Shown: one piece after another, positions 22,751 through 34,141 of the stretch
How positions within the stretch are numbered: position 1 is the stretch's first letter
Layout of the letters: every line of letters begins with the position of its first letter
Assembly: GCA_030435675.1 (NCBI GenBank)
Contig: CM059621.1
Coordinates: 7,936,001 to 8,000,000, forward strand
Length of the DNA stretch: 64,000 nt
Origin: Steinernema hermaphroditum
Lineage: Eukaryota > Nematoda > Chromadorea > Rhabditida > Steinernematidae
Direction: 5' to 3'
Translations under genes and position numbers: made by a program
Notes under the pieces: model-generated
What the model was told of the DNA's origin: nothing
The model's database searches: none
The model's input: the letters and a program-made list of their open reading frames with translations, nothing else

Positions 22751-23649
22751 AAGCCCTTATTTTATCGTTTGTCAGCTGTGGAGTGGTTATTTATGCGCAT
22801 GTGCTCATGGATCGAAGACTACAAGTATCAAAAGCTCAATTCCGTGTTTTGACTTTGCATTGACAACTCGTTTAGCGTAGTCATTAAAAGTCAAATTCAG
22901 CTTCAGTCGCTGAAGCCTTTTAGAATGAAAGAGTAGCAAGTTGTATTCAACAACAAAATTTGTGTTTCTGTCGCTATTTGCGTTTTTACTTCTACCACGA
23001 AGATTCTCTTCGAAGATCCTCTTCCAACTGCTCAGTTAAACCGCCACAACCGCCAAATTCCTTTGTTTTTGACATCTGGTTCTGAAATTTTAAGAAATTT
23101 AGAACAATATAAATTGGATTGGCCACATTTGCAAATTTGGAGTCATTTCGGAGCCAGGGACCGGTCCCCGAAAACGTTGGACTTCTTGGATTCGATTTGC
23201 CGACTCGGGATCAAACCTTCGCTTCAAGTTGGATGGTAGGCCACCAAATCCTGCGGCGTCACAAGTTGACTGTGGGGTTCTGTGATATTTTTTTTTTGTA
23301 GAAAAATTCTGACAGCCCTGGATTGATATTTTAAATGTTAAATATTCAAAGGACACAGTGCCGTGTGGCTAAATAACTGCGTGGCTTATTCACTGCCTGA
23401 GAAATCTCACCGCGGCATGTGCTAAGTGGTTAAGGGGGCACTAATGACCTGATCATTAGCGTGCCCATTTGAGAGTATGCGTCGACTAATCCCTTCACCT
23501 ACGGCGCTAAAAAGTGTGAGATATGACCGCGGAAGCGTCCCCTTTAGCTCGGCGATTACCGCGAACTCGAAAGCACCTGTGAAGTGTGATTGCTTTCCTC
23601 CGCAAAGTGTGTCCCTCTCCAGCAGTTCCTTTAAGGCTTCGTGTCAGTC
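22751..23649. other. Intergenic spacer before array member 7
   Basis: No coding exon recognised. The last 150 bp before the gene are pyrimidine-rich and presumably contain its 5' UTR and promoter. Confidence 0.35.
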
Positions 23650-24981
23650 ATGACCTCTGAGTCCTCGGCTGCGTCACGGGTGGCCATTCCCGGCCTGGAG
23701 TACCCCGAGTTGGTCTTCAATGCCGTCAGCGTTGTGGTCAACGCCTATTTCCTGTTGCTTCTGAAACGACCTTTCTTCCATCTGAATCTGAGAATCATGC
23801 TTGTAGGACAGTGACTGCTGTAGCACGGATCAAAGCTCGTTTAGGGAAGCTTCTCCATCGGACTCATCTGCTTGACAGTCACGCAGATCGTTCTCTTCGT
23901 CATTCAGAAGACTACTTCTACTGAAGAGAGCGCCGAGGTCGACTTCGCCACCACGTGGCTCTTCATCTTCCGCACCAGTTCCACTCTGCTCGTCATGAAC
24001 GCCACCTTCTTGATGGCTCTGGAACGACTCTTCGCCAGTGTCTTCGCCAAGAAGTACGAAAACAATCGCTTTTGGATGGCCTCGTTGGCGCTGTGCCTGG
24101 TCGTGGTGAGCTTTCGATGAGATTCGTGGCAATCTTCGGAAATTTAGTGGGCCATCAACACGTACTTCGCTCACTTTCTGATCATTAAGTCTCTATGCAA
24201 GGCAGGTGCCTTAAGAGCAACCTCGATGAAGAGTCCTTCCGGGGCGCCGGCAGCCGCGTTCGTGGGCCTGGTCCAGAAGGAGCACCCGGATTTTGCGCCT
24301 TGCCTTTCGAGTTTGAAGAACGATAGCGAAACATTCGGAGTTCTGCTGTTCATAGTGATTCTGAACTTCATTGGAGTGGTAGTGAGTCATTTCGATCTTG
24401 CTTCAGAAGCAGTTCTACTGATTCCTTTTGGTTATTGCAGATGTTCCTGTTCCTCTTCCTCTACAACAAGAAGCGATGGAACGTCGACCTGAAAGAGAAA
24501 CTCTCCCATCGCTACCAAATCATGGAGAACATCCGCACCTCCAAACAGCTTCTGAAGGTTGTTGTCGCCGACTTCTTCATGTAAGCACTCGCCTGGTTCT
24601 GTTCATCACAGCGCTCTCTAGCACTCTGTACTTCTTCGGCATTCTGCTGCTGAATCAGGCGTCCAGCACCAATGCCGCCCTTACAGTACTCTCCCAGCTG
24701 TTCAACGTCGTGTGTTCCTTGGTCGCCATCCTCCTTCCCATACTCTTCATAACGTATCGTTCCCTTATTGGCCCCTTTTGTACTTTCTGTTCAGAACGCA
24801 TTCGAAGATGTGGGCTGTCGCCAAAGGTCACTTTTCGTGTCGAAGAAAGAAACGGGTCCCTCGCAGTGTCCAGGTTGTGGGACCGAAAAAAGCGTCCGAT
24901 TCGGTCGCCAGAGCTGAAACGAACGCCTACTTCTCACAGCTACAGAACACTTGGAACGTGGGTGGAGCGAGTCGACTGTGA
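23650..24981 (+). CDS. Sre-like seven-transmembrane chemoreceptor, array member 7 (long-loop group)
   Basis: Predicted chemosensory GPCR, 368 aa, the longest of the array. Exons: 23650-23802, 23845-24105, 24148-24381, 24441-24580, 24622-24753, 24795-24981 (1107 nt, in frame to TGA). Motifs: KRPFFHLNLRIML ending exon 1, ALERLFASVFAKKYEN in exon 2 (S in place of the usual T after A), LSHRYQIMENIRTSKQLL in exon 4, RTHSKMW and ETNAYFSQLQNTWN near the end, with a short extra tail GGASRL. Exon 3 is 234 nt, adding a loop that shares length and position with members 6 and 8. Exon 4 encodes KKRWNVDLKEK just before the LSHRYQ motif, as in other members. Confidence 0.85.
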
Positions 24982-25913
24982 TGAATGGCACCCGGCGAAT
25001 GAGTGATAATGGACCCCGATTCCAATGCCTACTTCTTCCAGATGCGTGTTCCAGTCAATGTAAACAGGCTCCATCAGATATCCGTAAAATCACTGTCGCC
25101 GGAGTTCGCCTCCCCCACATTTCTACGGGCGAAAGCCGTACACAACACGATTCTGGGGATTGTGTGCACATGTGCCTTCCAGGTGACTTTAGTAATTGAC
25201 TCGAGCAAACCTGATCATTTAATGCAAAATCGGAATGTACATCGAAGTGGTTGTTGTAAGCAGCTTTGGAAGTGTAACACTCGGTGGTCATGAACAGGGG
25301 AGATCAAAACACGGTGTCTGCGCCATGAAATATTGGCGCATATCGTTATCAGGATAGAGGTTTTGATTGTGATGTGATTGTGCGGCTTTAACTTTGTTCG
25401 TATTAGCGGAAATGATTGTGTGAGAAAGCTTCGGTGCCTCAGGAAGCTACGTATATAAAGCGGCCTAAAAATCACATGATGTCGGGAAGGTAGACGGAAT
25501 TAGTGTGCAGTGGAGACAGACATTATTTAGACATTATTTTGCCGAAATTATGAGATTGCTGTAAAAGAAACGTCGACATTTTTCAAAATGGAGACTGTTG
25601 AGAAGATGTCCCGGGTTTGTCCTCTGTGTGCGTGTTGTCCGGTTATTGTCGTCGTGTGTTCTTCCCGTACGGTAACGCCCGTACAACAAGACTCAGCATG
25701 AAAACATAACAAGCTTAACCGATGTTCGTCATTATTATCAACGATCTCTGTGAAGTGGTGCCGGTCATTCATCGGCCAAACCAAAGATCCATTTTCTGAA
25801 AATGTTTCCTAGTATGCATACAGCTGTCTTAGTCCAATAATTCGGTCAAGAAACTGTCATCTGCGGACATTGATTGCACTGCGCAGACTTTTATCCTCCT
25901 AGCGAATCAAACT
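24982..25913. other. Intergenic, with a possible relic of an Sre-like 3' end
   Basis: Immediately after array member 7, the frame at 25015-25065 reads DPDSNAYFFQMRVPVNV, which resembles the ending ETNAYFSQLQNTWNV of that gene. No other part of a receptor is visible. The rest is spacer. Confidence 0.3.
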
Positions 25914-27212
25914 ATGTCGTTCCACAGCTTTGCTCCAACTCTCGGATCCTTGGAAGCGCTGGACCCGAAGACTCTTGAGTACATCGAACTCGTTCTAAAC
26001 TTCGTCGCCCCCTTCGTCAACTTCTACTTCCTCTGTTTCCTCAGAAGACCCTTCTTCCATCTCAATCTCAGAATCATACTCGTAAGGACCACTGTGGAAA
26101 GCCGTGTCATAGACGCTATTCAGGCCAATTTGTCCATCGGCTTGATCTGCATGACCTCCACCCAAACCATCATGTTCTTCACAGCGCCATCTTTCGAAGC
26201 TCCCAACATCGTCGTCATGCTTCTTCACCACAGTTCGGTCATTCTGATAATGGGCGCAACCTTCTGGATGGCTATGGAGAGGGTAGGCGCTACGCTCTTC
26301 GTCCAAAGGTACGAAAGGAACCGACTGTGGTACATCTCCTTCGCCGTATGTCTAACTGCGGTGAGGCAGACATCTAGACATCTACAAGACAGATGCGGCA
26401 TTTCAGTGGGGTCTCAACACCTTCTTGGCGTACTATCTTCTTTGGAGAGTGGAGTGCAGAATCCGCTCCAAAAGCGCCATGGAGGATCTGGAACTGCAGC
26501 TTGGAGACGCCCTTCTTCCTGTGGATAAGAAGATCGCCAAATTCTTCCAGCAGAACTCCGACCTAAGAAGTTGCTTCTCAACGGCCACACTCAACTTGGA
26601 CAGCGAGATCACAGCCACTCTTATAGCGCTCTTGGCGATAAACCTGTTAGGCGTTCTGGTACGTCTTTTCTCGTTGAAGTAAGGTATCCTTTTGGAAGAT
26701 TTTCGTTCTAATCCGACGACACAACATTCGGAAGTGGAAGGAAGATCTCCGGAAGAAGCTCTCCCACCGCTACCAGATCATGGAGAACATAAGAACCTCG
26801 CAGCAGCTCCTGAAGGTCGTCGTCGCAGATTTCGTTATGTAACGGAGGCTCGCTTGAGATCTCTTCCATCAACCCATTCAGAGCGCTCTACTTCTTCGCC
26901 GTCCTACAGTATTCTTTGTCCGTAGCAAGAGGAAAACCGACTCTTCTACACCAAGTTCTTTTGATGCTCTTCGATTTGGTCGGCGCGGCGACGGCGACGC
27001 TTCTCCCTCTCCTTTTCATCATGTGGGTGGAGGACTATGTGTTCACTAAAAACTAGAGTTACAGGACGCACCCAAGGATGATGTCGACGGCGAAGTCCCA
27101 CTTCTGTCGAAAGATGAACAGAGTGACCGCATCTTCTCGAGAACAAACTTTGGAGACCAAACAGGCCGAGGCGAATGTTTACTTCACTCACTTGCAAAAC
27201 AGCTGGAAATGA
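25914..27212 (+). CDS. Sre-like seven-transmembrane chemoreceptor, array member 8 (long-loop group)
   Basis: Predicted chemosensory GPCR, 361 aa; last member of the array in this window. Exons: 25914-26081, 26124-26360, 26407-26658, 26699-26838, 26882-27022, 27065-27212 (1086 nt, in frame to TGA). Motifs: RRPFFHLNLRIIL ending exon 1, AMERVGATLFVQRYER in exon 2, LSHRYQIMENIRTSQQLL in exon 4, MTHPRMM and EANVYFTHLQNSWK at the end. Exon 3 (252 nt) carries the extended loop typical of members 6-8. All introns are 40-46 bp. AATAAA at 27239-27244. Closest in architecture to members 6 and 7. Confidence 0.87.
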
Positions 27213-29082
27213 TCCTCTCATGGACAAGCCAAAAGTGCAATAAAAAGCGCTTTTTTTGTGCTTGGTATGGCATTTCAACATAGTGATGTTATAGTGGAAA
27301 TGATGGTTGGTGGAAATAGCTAACAATGTTTAAGAGTATATTAGAGAATTGACGAATTGTGCAGATGATATTAGCCACGATTTTGTCTGCAGTGGTAGGA
27401 GTGTTCGTGCCTGCACTTCCGATAGGAAGAAGATGAAGAGCTGCCTGATGCTGCTCTACATTCCAACGCCAACTACGCTTCTTCTGGTTTCCCGGGGGTC
27501 TTCTGAAATCTGCTAATTATCTTCTTTCATCAAAAATTCATCTTTTCATATTCGTATTTTAAAATTAAAAATTTAATAATTTACCAAAATATTCTGATGT
27601 TCTAAAAAGATCTTCTGCGAAACGTTAAGTGCAGTCAACGAGAAAGTTTTGCCGTTCAGAAAAAAGTTGGCTTTTTTTCACGATGCTTCGTTTTGGCGCT
27701 TTTTGTGTTTTCAGAGAGATGCGACAAGTTAGGTTAGCTATGAAGGGTTGGACTGGGAAAATCAGGTCGACAAAACTTTGTGACTTTGCTAATTTCCCGC
27801 TTTGGGAATTTATGAATGTTGATTCAGAGTTTCAAACTTTTAGTTCGAGAACAATCGTGTTGTTCGGTGGTGGTCTCGATCTCAACAGTTCAGTTTCTCA
27901 ACAACAACAAAAAAGCCAAGGACACCTTGTTGAGTGCTATGTAACCCTGGGATACCTTTAGCTGTGGTATTGTAGTCAAAACCAAAACAAAATCAAAAAT
28001 CCACGTCCCAAAAAGTTTCATTTTCGGTTCAATATGAAAAATAATTAGTGTTCGTGAGAACAGAGGACAGTGAAGAACGAAGGCATCGATTAAAACCTGC
28101 TCAGATTATTGTTGCTTAGGCTTTGTATTTCCATAATTTCATTTGTTTCTGTATGTGTTTGTGACGTAGTGTAGAGTGTGACGTAGTGTGCAATAAGGTC
28201 GTGATTCTAAGCCGCTGTTGTGCTTAGCCCTTTCATATCAAATTCACTTTTTTTGGGTTTTTGTTTTCCGTGTTTTCCCATAAACATCCTCAGTAACACA
28301 TTGATCTTACATACACTTTCTCTTTGCACTGCGAATCTCTATCAAAATCGGCAATTAAAATGCAACAATCTGCCGCAACGTGTGGACACTCTCGAATGTT
28401 CCCTATCGCAATACTTCTCACAGACTATGCTCAGTCGTTGTTTGGTGAGCCAAGAATGCGTCACCGACTGACTGAGTCATCATTGTTGTTTTCTCCGAAA
28501 ATAAATACTTTTATGTACTTCCTAGTACTTCCTATAAATACTTCGTAGAATACATGTCCACACTGGATTCCGTCTCATAGACACGTGGGAGCGTTTTTGA
28601 TGATCTACTCGTGTACATTTGCATAGTTCCTTTCGATTAGTCCTGCGCTGTTTTCAATCTAGAAACGCGACAGATTCTTTCCAGATTTAATACCATCCAG
28701 GTGTGCATAAAAGTATTAACCTCAAACCTCAAAAGTTGAAGAACTTTGATGTATTAGTATAACTTGATAACAACATGTATCTCATAAATGATTAACGAAG
28801 GAGACAAAAGAATGCACTATGTTATGGACTCGATTACCCCACGTTTTATGCAATTTCAGAAATGTATGTGCAAAGTTGTGAAGAAAACAAAACAGATTTA
28901 ATTTAAGTGTAAGTCGGAATAGTCTTACATGTGTAAATTTTTTTTAAATTCAAATATCTGGGCATAAGGCTGGATTCGGAGCCGAGCTTTGATGGTAGCC
29001 GATACAGGAACCGGCGATCAGTTGTGATTTTAGAATGACGCTTCTGTTAGGTAACCTGATCTCTTGCGATGCATATAATATA
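27213..29082. other. Intergenic, AT-rich, no gene recognised
   Basis: 1.9 kb separating the Sre-like array from a TIR element. Contains the poly(A) signal of array member 8 (27239-27244). Open frames are short and lack motifs. The region ends in TA (29081-29082), the target site of the adjacent element. Confidence 0.4.
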
Positions 29083-30143
29083 CAGTATGGGCCATAAAGA
29101 TAGCCTCACCTAGTGTTTTTCCGGTTTCTGGCTTCGTTGTGACTTTGATTACAAAAGCTGTACACCATTCGAAAGAGCATCGAAAATGATGACGGACAGC
29201 TTGCATTCCGAAATCAGTCGGCGAAAAATTTTGAAATTTTTAGAGACAAAATAAAAAAGTGTCCAATTTCACCGGGCCATATTGATAGCCTCACCCTGTG
29301 TAAAACCCGTTTTGTGCAACATAAATGAACAATGCAACAACATGGTGCAGTAAATAACATTAAGAATTGATATTTAGCGGATCTAAGTGTAGTTTGGACA
29401 ATGCCCAGGTGGTTTGGGATGTCAAAACTTTTAAATTTGTAATAGCAGTTCCAGACAACTAAGAACTTGGGAATTTTCATTGAAAAGTGACCAAATAAAA
29501 CGTGTAAATAACATGAATCATCTTTTTGTCCATTAAAAATAACCTAGAAGGTGAAATGAGTCGAAATAAGTACCTTTGAGGACCTTTTCGCCTTCAAAAC
29601 TTAGAACCGCAACTTATCGAGCACTCTTAAATGGGTCCTGAAACGATGTGAAATACCGGCTTTCCGGTCTTTTTAAATGACACCACGTTGTAGACCGAGC
29701 AAAATAACCCCAAGGCACTACCTTCTCTTGATTTCATGGTACAGCTTCTCAAAACAAAGCAATTCTTCCAGGACGCTTTTTTGTCATTTACTTTTTGCCT
29801 TTTGAAAGGTATGGTTCTAAAGTTTGGAATGATAAAAAAGCGTCTTGGAAGAATATCAATTCTTAATGTTATTTACTGCACCATGTTGTTGCATTGTTCA
29901 TTTATGTTGCACAAAACGGGTTTTACACAGGGTGAGGCTATCAATATGGCCCGGTGAAATTGGACACTTTTTTATTTTGTCTCTAAAAATTTCAAAATTT
30001 TTCGCCGACTGATTTCGGAATGCAAGCTGTCCGTCATCATTTTCGATGCTCTTTCGAATGGTGTACAGCTTTTGTAATCAAAGTCACAACGAAGCCAGAA
30101 ACCGGAAAAACACTAGGTGAGGCTATCTTTATGGCCCATACTG
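29083..30143. mobile_element. Tc1/mariner-type non-autonomous element with long inverted repeats
   Basis: The left end CAGTATGGGCCATAAAGATA is the exact inverse of the right end at 30124-30143; TA flanks both sides (29081-29082, 30144-30145). The inverted match runs inward for about 300 bp on each side. The two halves of the TIR contain the same short open frame on opposite strands, which is a palindrome effect, not a gene. The interior (about 29372-29730) is homologous to the interior of the element at 11190-12632, including TTTGGACAAT and AGGTGGTTxGG motifs, although the tips differ in sequence. 1061 bp, no transposase. Confidence 0.88.
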
Positions 30144-31155
30144 TATTTCCTTGCCAAGTAAGGTAACTAATAAACCTTGGCGTTTCTGCCTTTTCGCACT
30201 ATGCCGACGCCATATCATCCGACTCCACATTCTGTGATGCGGTGCGGTATTCCGGAGCCACATTCTCAAAAGCCGACGCCGCATTCTGATCAGACCCGTT
30301 CAGCATTAGTATGGGCTCGTTACTTTTCAGGTCATCGTTTCATACTCGGATGTCCCACACACTCTCTGCTAACTTTTGTTGAGCTCATTTAATGTCTTGG
30401 ATGTCACGGGTGAATGGTGGCACTTTAAGACAATGTGGTTCTACAATGATTCATCGTTTTCTCCACGTGGTCAACAAACATCTCTATTAGTTCTGATCAG
30501 GAAGAACCAGCAATTTTCAGCCAATTATGATAGGCGTGGCTAAACTAATTGCGTTGCACAAGCCACATCTCGTCATTCCCAACTCGATTCATTCTAAGCT
30601 TTCGCACATATGGGCACAGTCACGTTTCCCTAATAGTGTAAAGAAAAATTATAAAGAGGAGAAGGCGTTCCTTCTGGAACTGTTGACGACGCAACTTTCT
30701 GAGTTCAAAAACAACAGCAGCCTTTTCAATCATAAATGTCGGCGAAACCTCTCCTTCTTCTCCAAGGCATTGACGTGTTCGATCTTGGCGTCATCGCGGA
30801 AAAAACTTCACTGGGATTCCCCGAGGAACTCTTGACCTTCGGTTTCTTCGAGCGCGTGTCCTTATTAGTCCCTTACTCTGCCACCAAATCATAATTAATC
30901 CTTTGTGCATCATGTAATTGAATCGCTTTCATTTCTCATTAACATCAAGGATTGAGGTTTGAGATTGAGGTCCACAGTTTATCACAGCTAAGGTTGGCAT
31001 TCGAGTCAAAAAAGCGACCAAATGCCAACCCTAACCCCCACTACAGATCCATAAGTAGATGAGCACTTTGTCCCATCGTATCAACAGTCCCTTTTTTCGT
31101 TTTATCCATTGCCATTGGCGGTTCTTCCTTCCTAAGAGATGGAAATTTCAGAAAA
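30144..31155. other. Intergenic spacer before an Srx-like gene
   Basis: No gene recognised. Contains GCCGACGCC(A/G)CAT-type short repeats near 30.20-30.30 kb. Confidence 0.35.
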
Positions 31156-32426
31156 ATGGGCTCAGGAAAGCTCGTATTCGGAAGTGAACTGCTGGGCAAA
31201 GGCAGAGTAAGTGGCGTGGATGTGACGGCCGGTTGCCTGATAGGAGTGGTTAGTGCAAAGTTTACAACTCGTTTAAAGATCTGTTTAGATAGCTGCTCTC
31301 GTGATAGCGCTCGGGATCTACAGTCTCCACGTAATTTCGAAATACAACGTGTTTCACACAAATTTCGGACTTTTGGTGAGAAGCCGCATCGTGGCGGAGA
31401 TGGTGGCCAACAGTGTTCATCTCGTCTTTTCGGCGCCTGTAACTCTTCTGTAAGTTCCATAAAAACCTCTACCTTAAGGGAACTCATTGCCTATATTCCA
31501 TCATTTGTAGATTCTTTTCTGACCATAGTTTCATAAACCGCAATCAAGTGGCTCATCTGAGCCTATTGAGAACATCATAACTGAACGGTGCTTGATTTTT
31601 AGGCAGCCAACAGATGTTCCAATCGGCTTCAACATAGCCGTCTACACAGTCTCCTACTCGGCAGTCATGAGTGCCTGCTTAACGCAGTTCTTCATCGCCG
31701 TCAACCGATCGGTGGCGGTTTGTCTTCCTCTCAAGTACAACCGTATCTTCACCAAGAGGTTCTGTTGGATTCTCATCCGAGTCACTTGGATCTACGGGTT
31801 GGCGTCGGGCTCTATATTTCTCGGTAACCAACAAAACTTCAACACCATCAGAACACATTTTAGTGATTCCCTGCAACATGAAAGGGTACAGCCCTAGATT
31901 ATACGACTACGCACCAGCCTCCTGTCCACCCCAGATAGCGGCTTCTTTTCCGCAGGTTGGCATGGCGAGTCTCAGATTTTGTTTTCTCGTTTGTGTTCTG
32001 ACGATGGCCTTCGACGCCGCCACCCTAGGCAGAATCACCCACTTGAAGCTGGTAGGAGGGCAGGCGTTCTTCGAAGCTTTTTCGCTTTCAGACAGTGAAC
32101 ACTCGAGTTGTCGACAGAGACAGGAAACTTAACATCCGCTTCTTCTTCCAGGTACTTCTTCGCTCGCCTTCTCTCAATGTCATTTCATTCAGTGCATGAT
32201 CCAAAACATCACCATGGTCTCGTCCATAGCCTTTGTCTTCGTCGTCGCCAGCTCTAACTTCTTCAGCGACGCTATTAGGCACATAATCAACTTCGACGCA
32301 CTTTTCTTCGCTCACTTCTGCAACGGGTTTTGAGGAACGTCTCACACAGATGACATGTGAACTTTCAGGTTAACGCTGCTCTTCTTAACCCCGTCAATAT
32401 GTCGCAAAACTCAGATCCGAGTGTAG
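31156..32426 (+). CDS. Srx-like seven-transmembrane chemoreceptor 1
   Basis: Predicted chemosensory GPCR, 304 aa. Exons: 31156-31248, 31289-31449, 31603-31823, 31864-32051, 32092-32151, 32193-32326, 32369-32426 (915 nt, in frame to TAG). After TM1 comes FHTNFGLLVRSRI; TM3 ends AVNRSVAVCLPLKYNRIFTK, the Srx-type replacement of the DRY motif; the extracellular loop has VIPCNMKGYSPRLYDY; TM5 is followed by RKLNIRFFFQ. This order matches my knowledge of family Srx (Pfam PF10328). The usual NPE-R ending is replaced by LTPSICRKTQIRV. The start ATG gives a 20-residue N-terminus with no signal peptide. Lies alone on its strand next to a small unknown gene. Confidence 0.8.
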
Positions 32427-32731
32427 TGCTAAGATGGCTGTGAATTGTACATTGAACATTTGCTCATGATGAATATGAAGGTTCGATAAGAATATAAAAG
32501 TTTGCTTGGATGGATGGAACATATCTCATAATCAGTAGCCCTCACATTACACCCGACCCCTTGGGTTTGACAAGTGCCTTAGAACACTCGTTCAATCAAA
32601 TCGAGTTCACTTCAATCATTTTGACAAATCAAACTAACAAGCGATCTATCTATCCTTTGGCTAGCTCATGGAGAGTATGTCACACGAAGTGATTTTGGGA
32701 ACTTCAATGCGACAAAAATGAAAACGACGCA
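32427..32731. other. Spacer
   Basis: No gene or regulatory signal recognised; 3' flank of the Srx-like gene. Confidence 0.35.
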
Positions 32732-32836
32732 CTCATTACCGGCGCCCGGACAAAACCGCCAAACGGACAAAACCGCCAAAGCAAAAACCGCCTTTTTGGT
32801 TTTTTTTGGCGGTTTTGTCCGGGCGCCCTCATTACC
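32732..32836. mobile_element. Small palindromic element with 9-bp target duplication
   Basis: The inverted arms GGCGCCCGGACAAAACCGCC (32741-32760) and GGCGGTTTTGTCCGGGCGCC (32808-32827) are perfect inverse copies. The element is flanked on both sides by CTCATTACC (32732-32740 and 32828-32836). The interior repeats CGGACAAAACCGCCAAA. An 87-bp palindrome with a 9-bp duplication fits a Mutator-like (MULE) miniature element; that class assignment is inference. Confidence 0.85.
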
Positions 32837-33038
32837 ATACCTTGACATGTTTTGTGCAAAAATTTAATCTTAAGAAATCGTTATTTGCCTCAATCGCTAT
32901 TATAAATCTAATCATGAAAGAGTGCTCTTTAGGGTGAAACACTACTGGATCTGTGACGTTTCGGTTTTCAGCATCAGATGCATTCTTACTTCGGGTAGTA
33001 TCATAGTGAAGAAAAAAAAAGAAAAATAAAGCTGCGAT

Positions 33039-33520
33039 ATGGAACGCAGTTTATCGCATCGAAGGTGAGTTTCGCATTGCCTGTGTGAATACTGAGGAAC
33101 GAGGGCGAGGAGTGCATCAGCGATTGTGTTGTGTTCATCGATGACCTTTTCTCCACCGACAGCAACATCTTGTCGAAGAATGGAAAGGAGCTCAGTGGAA
33201 ACTTCAGCTTCGTCTCTGCCACATTTCACGAACACGCTCACTCGAGGATTTTGCGAATCACGGATGGAAAGCTGGGGCAGGAGTTCGTCATCAACCAGAA
33301 TCACACGAAGGTCAAGAAGGGAGTCGAGAAAAACAAGAAATATCTTGCCCGCCTTATGGTCTGCCTTGAGTGGACTACGGACGAGGTGGTCGAAGTCGAT
33401 AAAGATCTCTTCAAGAGAATTCTCGGTTGTGTAGGAGAGCTCACTGTTGCGGCCACATTTTTGACTTCTGAATTTCCTCAAGAATCTCAAATCCTCAAGA
33501 TGTTTCGCTGGAAAGTTTAG
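33039..33520 (+). CDS. Small unknown protein, possible two-exon gene
   Basis: The frame from about 33097 to TAG at 33518-33520 encodes a well-behaved protein that includes CVVFIDDLFSTDSNILSKNG, KKYLARLMVCLEW, TTDEVVEVDKDLFKRILG and ends MFRWKV. A short first exon 33039-33064 (MERSLSHR) can be joined to it by a GTGAGT..CTGAG intron in frame, but that intron would be only 32 bp, shorter than others here, so the start is uncertain; an ATG at 33131 is an alternative. Hydrophilic, no signal peptide, no membrane helix. I do not recognise the family. The alternation of charged and hydrophobic residues resembles the C-terminal halves of F-box-type nematode expansions, but this is only an impression. 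Confidence 0.4.
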
Positions 33521-34141
33521 ACGGCACTACATAAAAGAATGTTTTCGTTGAGTTTTCAAACAAACAATCTCTCATGTTTAGTGCATGTGACAAGTGACCA
33601 CGCTCAGATTGACGTTAAGCCCAAGAACACACCTAACCCAGCCGCTTCAGCCCAACTTCACATCCAAAAGGAATGGGTACTGCTCGGGTGTGTCTGAAAG
33701 AGAAGGATTGGGGAGGGACACCACGTAGACACTTTTTGTCTCATCTGCTACCGGTTAACCAGGGGCTCTCCCTTCAAATGATCACAAACCAAGAAGGGAC
33801 AGTCTACTTGGCTCTGTGCGATCGGTTTCGCCCGCACAAACGAAACAGACACGTCTACGTCTAGACACGATGAAGATGCTTAACAAGATAGCAATGTTAT
33901 AAAATCATTGAATTTTTTTGTTCATTTTTTAACTCTGTGTCCATCGTCTGGTCCCACCATTTAAATGGTCGATGGGGTCAGATCGTCTCTCAAGGACTGT
34001 GATGAGTTGTTTTGCGAGCCTATTGGTGGCGCTTTCATAGTTCCTTCTTATTTCCACATAAAGAGATTAGAAGGGCAGCAAATAACTTATTTTTGTCGAC
34101 ACGTTAAGAAGACTCGGGAAAGACACTGGGATGGCTCGGGC
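33521..34141. other. Spacer between convergent genes
   Basis: No gene recognised. An open frame at about 33.67-33.86 kb has an ATG but no motif or splice context. Confidence 0.35.

Noticed and set aside
29214..29957. Similar open frames on both strands inside the 29-kb element
   Set aside because: They are mirror images created by the long inverted repeats, not two genes; no transposase motif is present.
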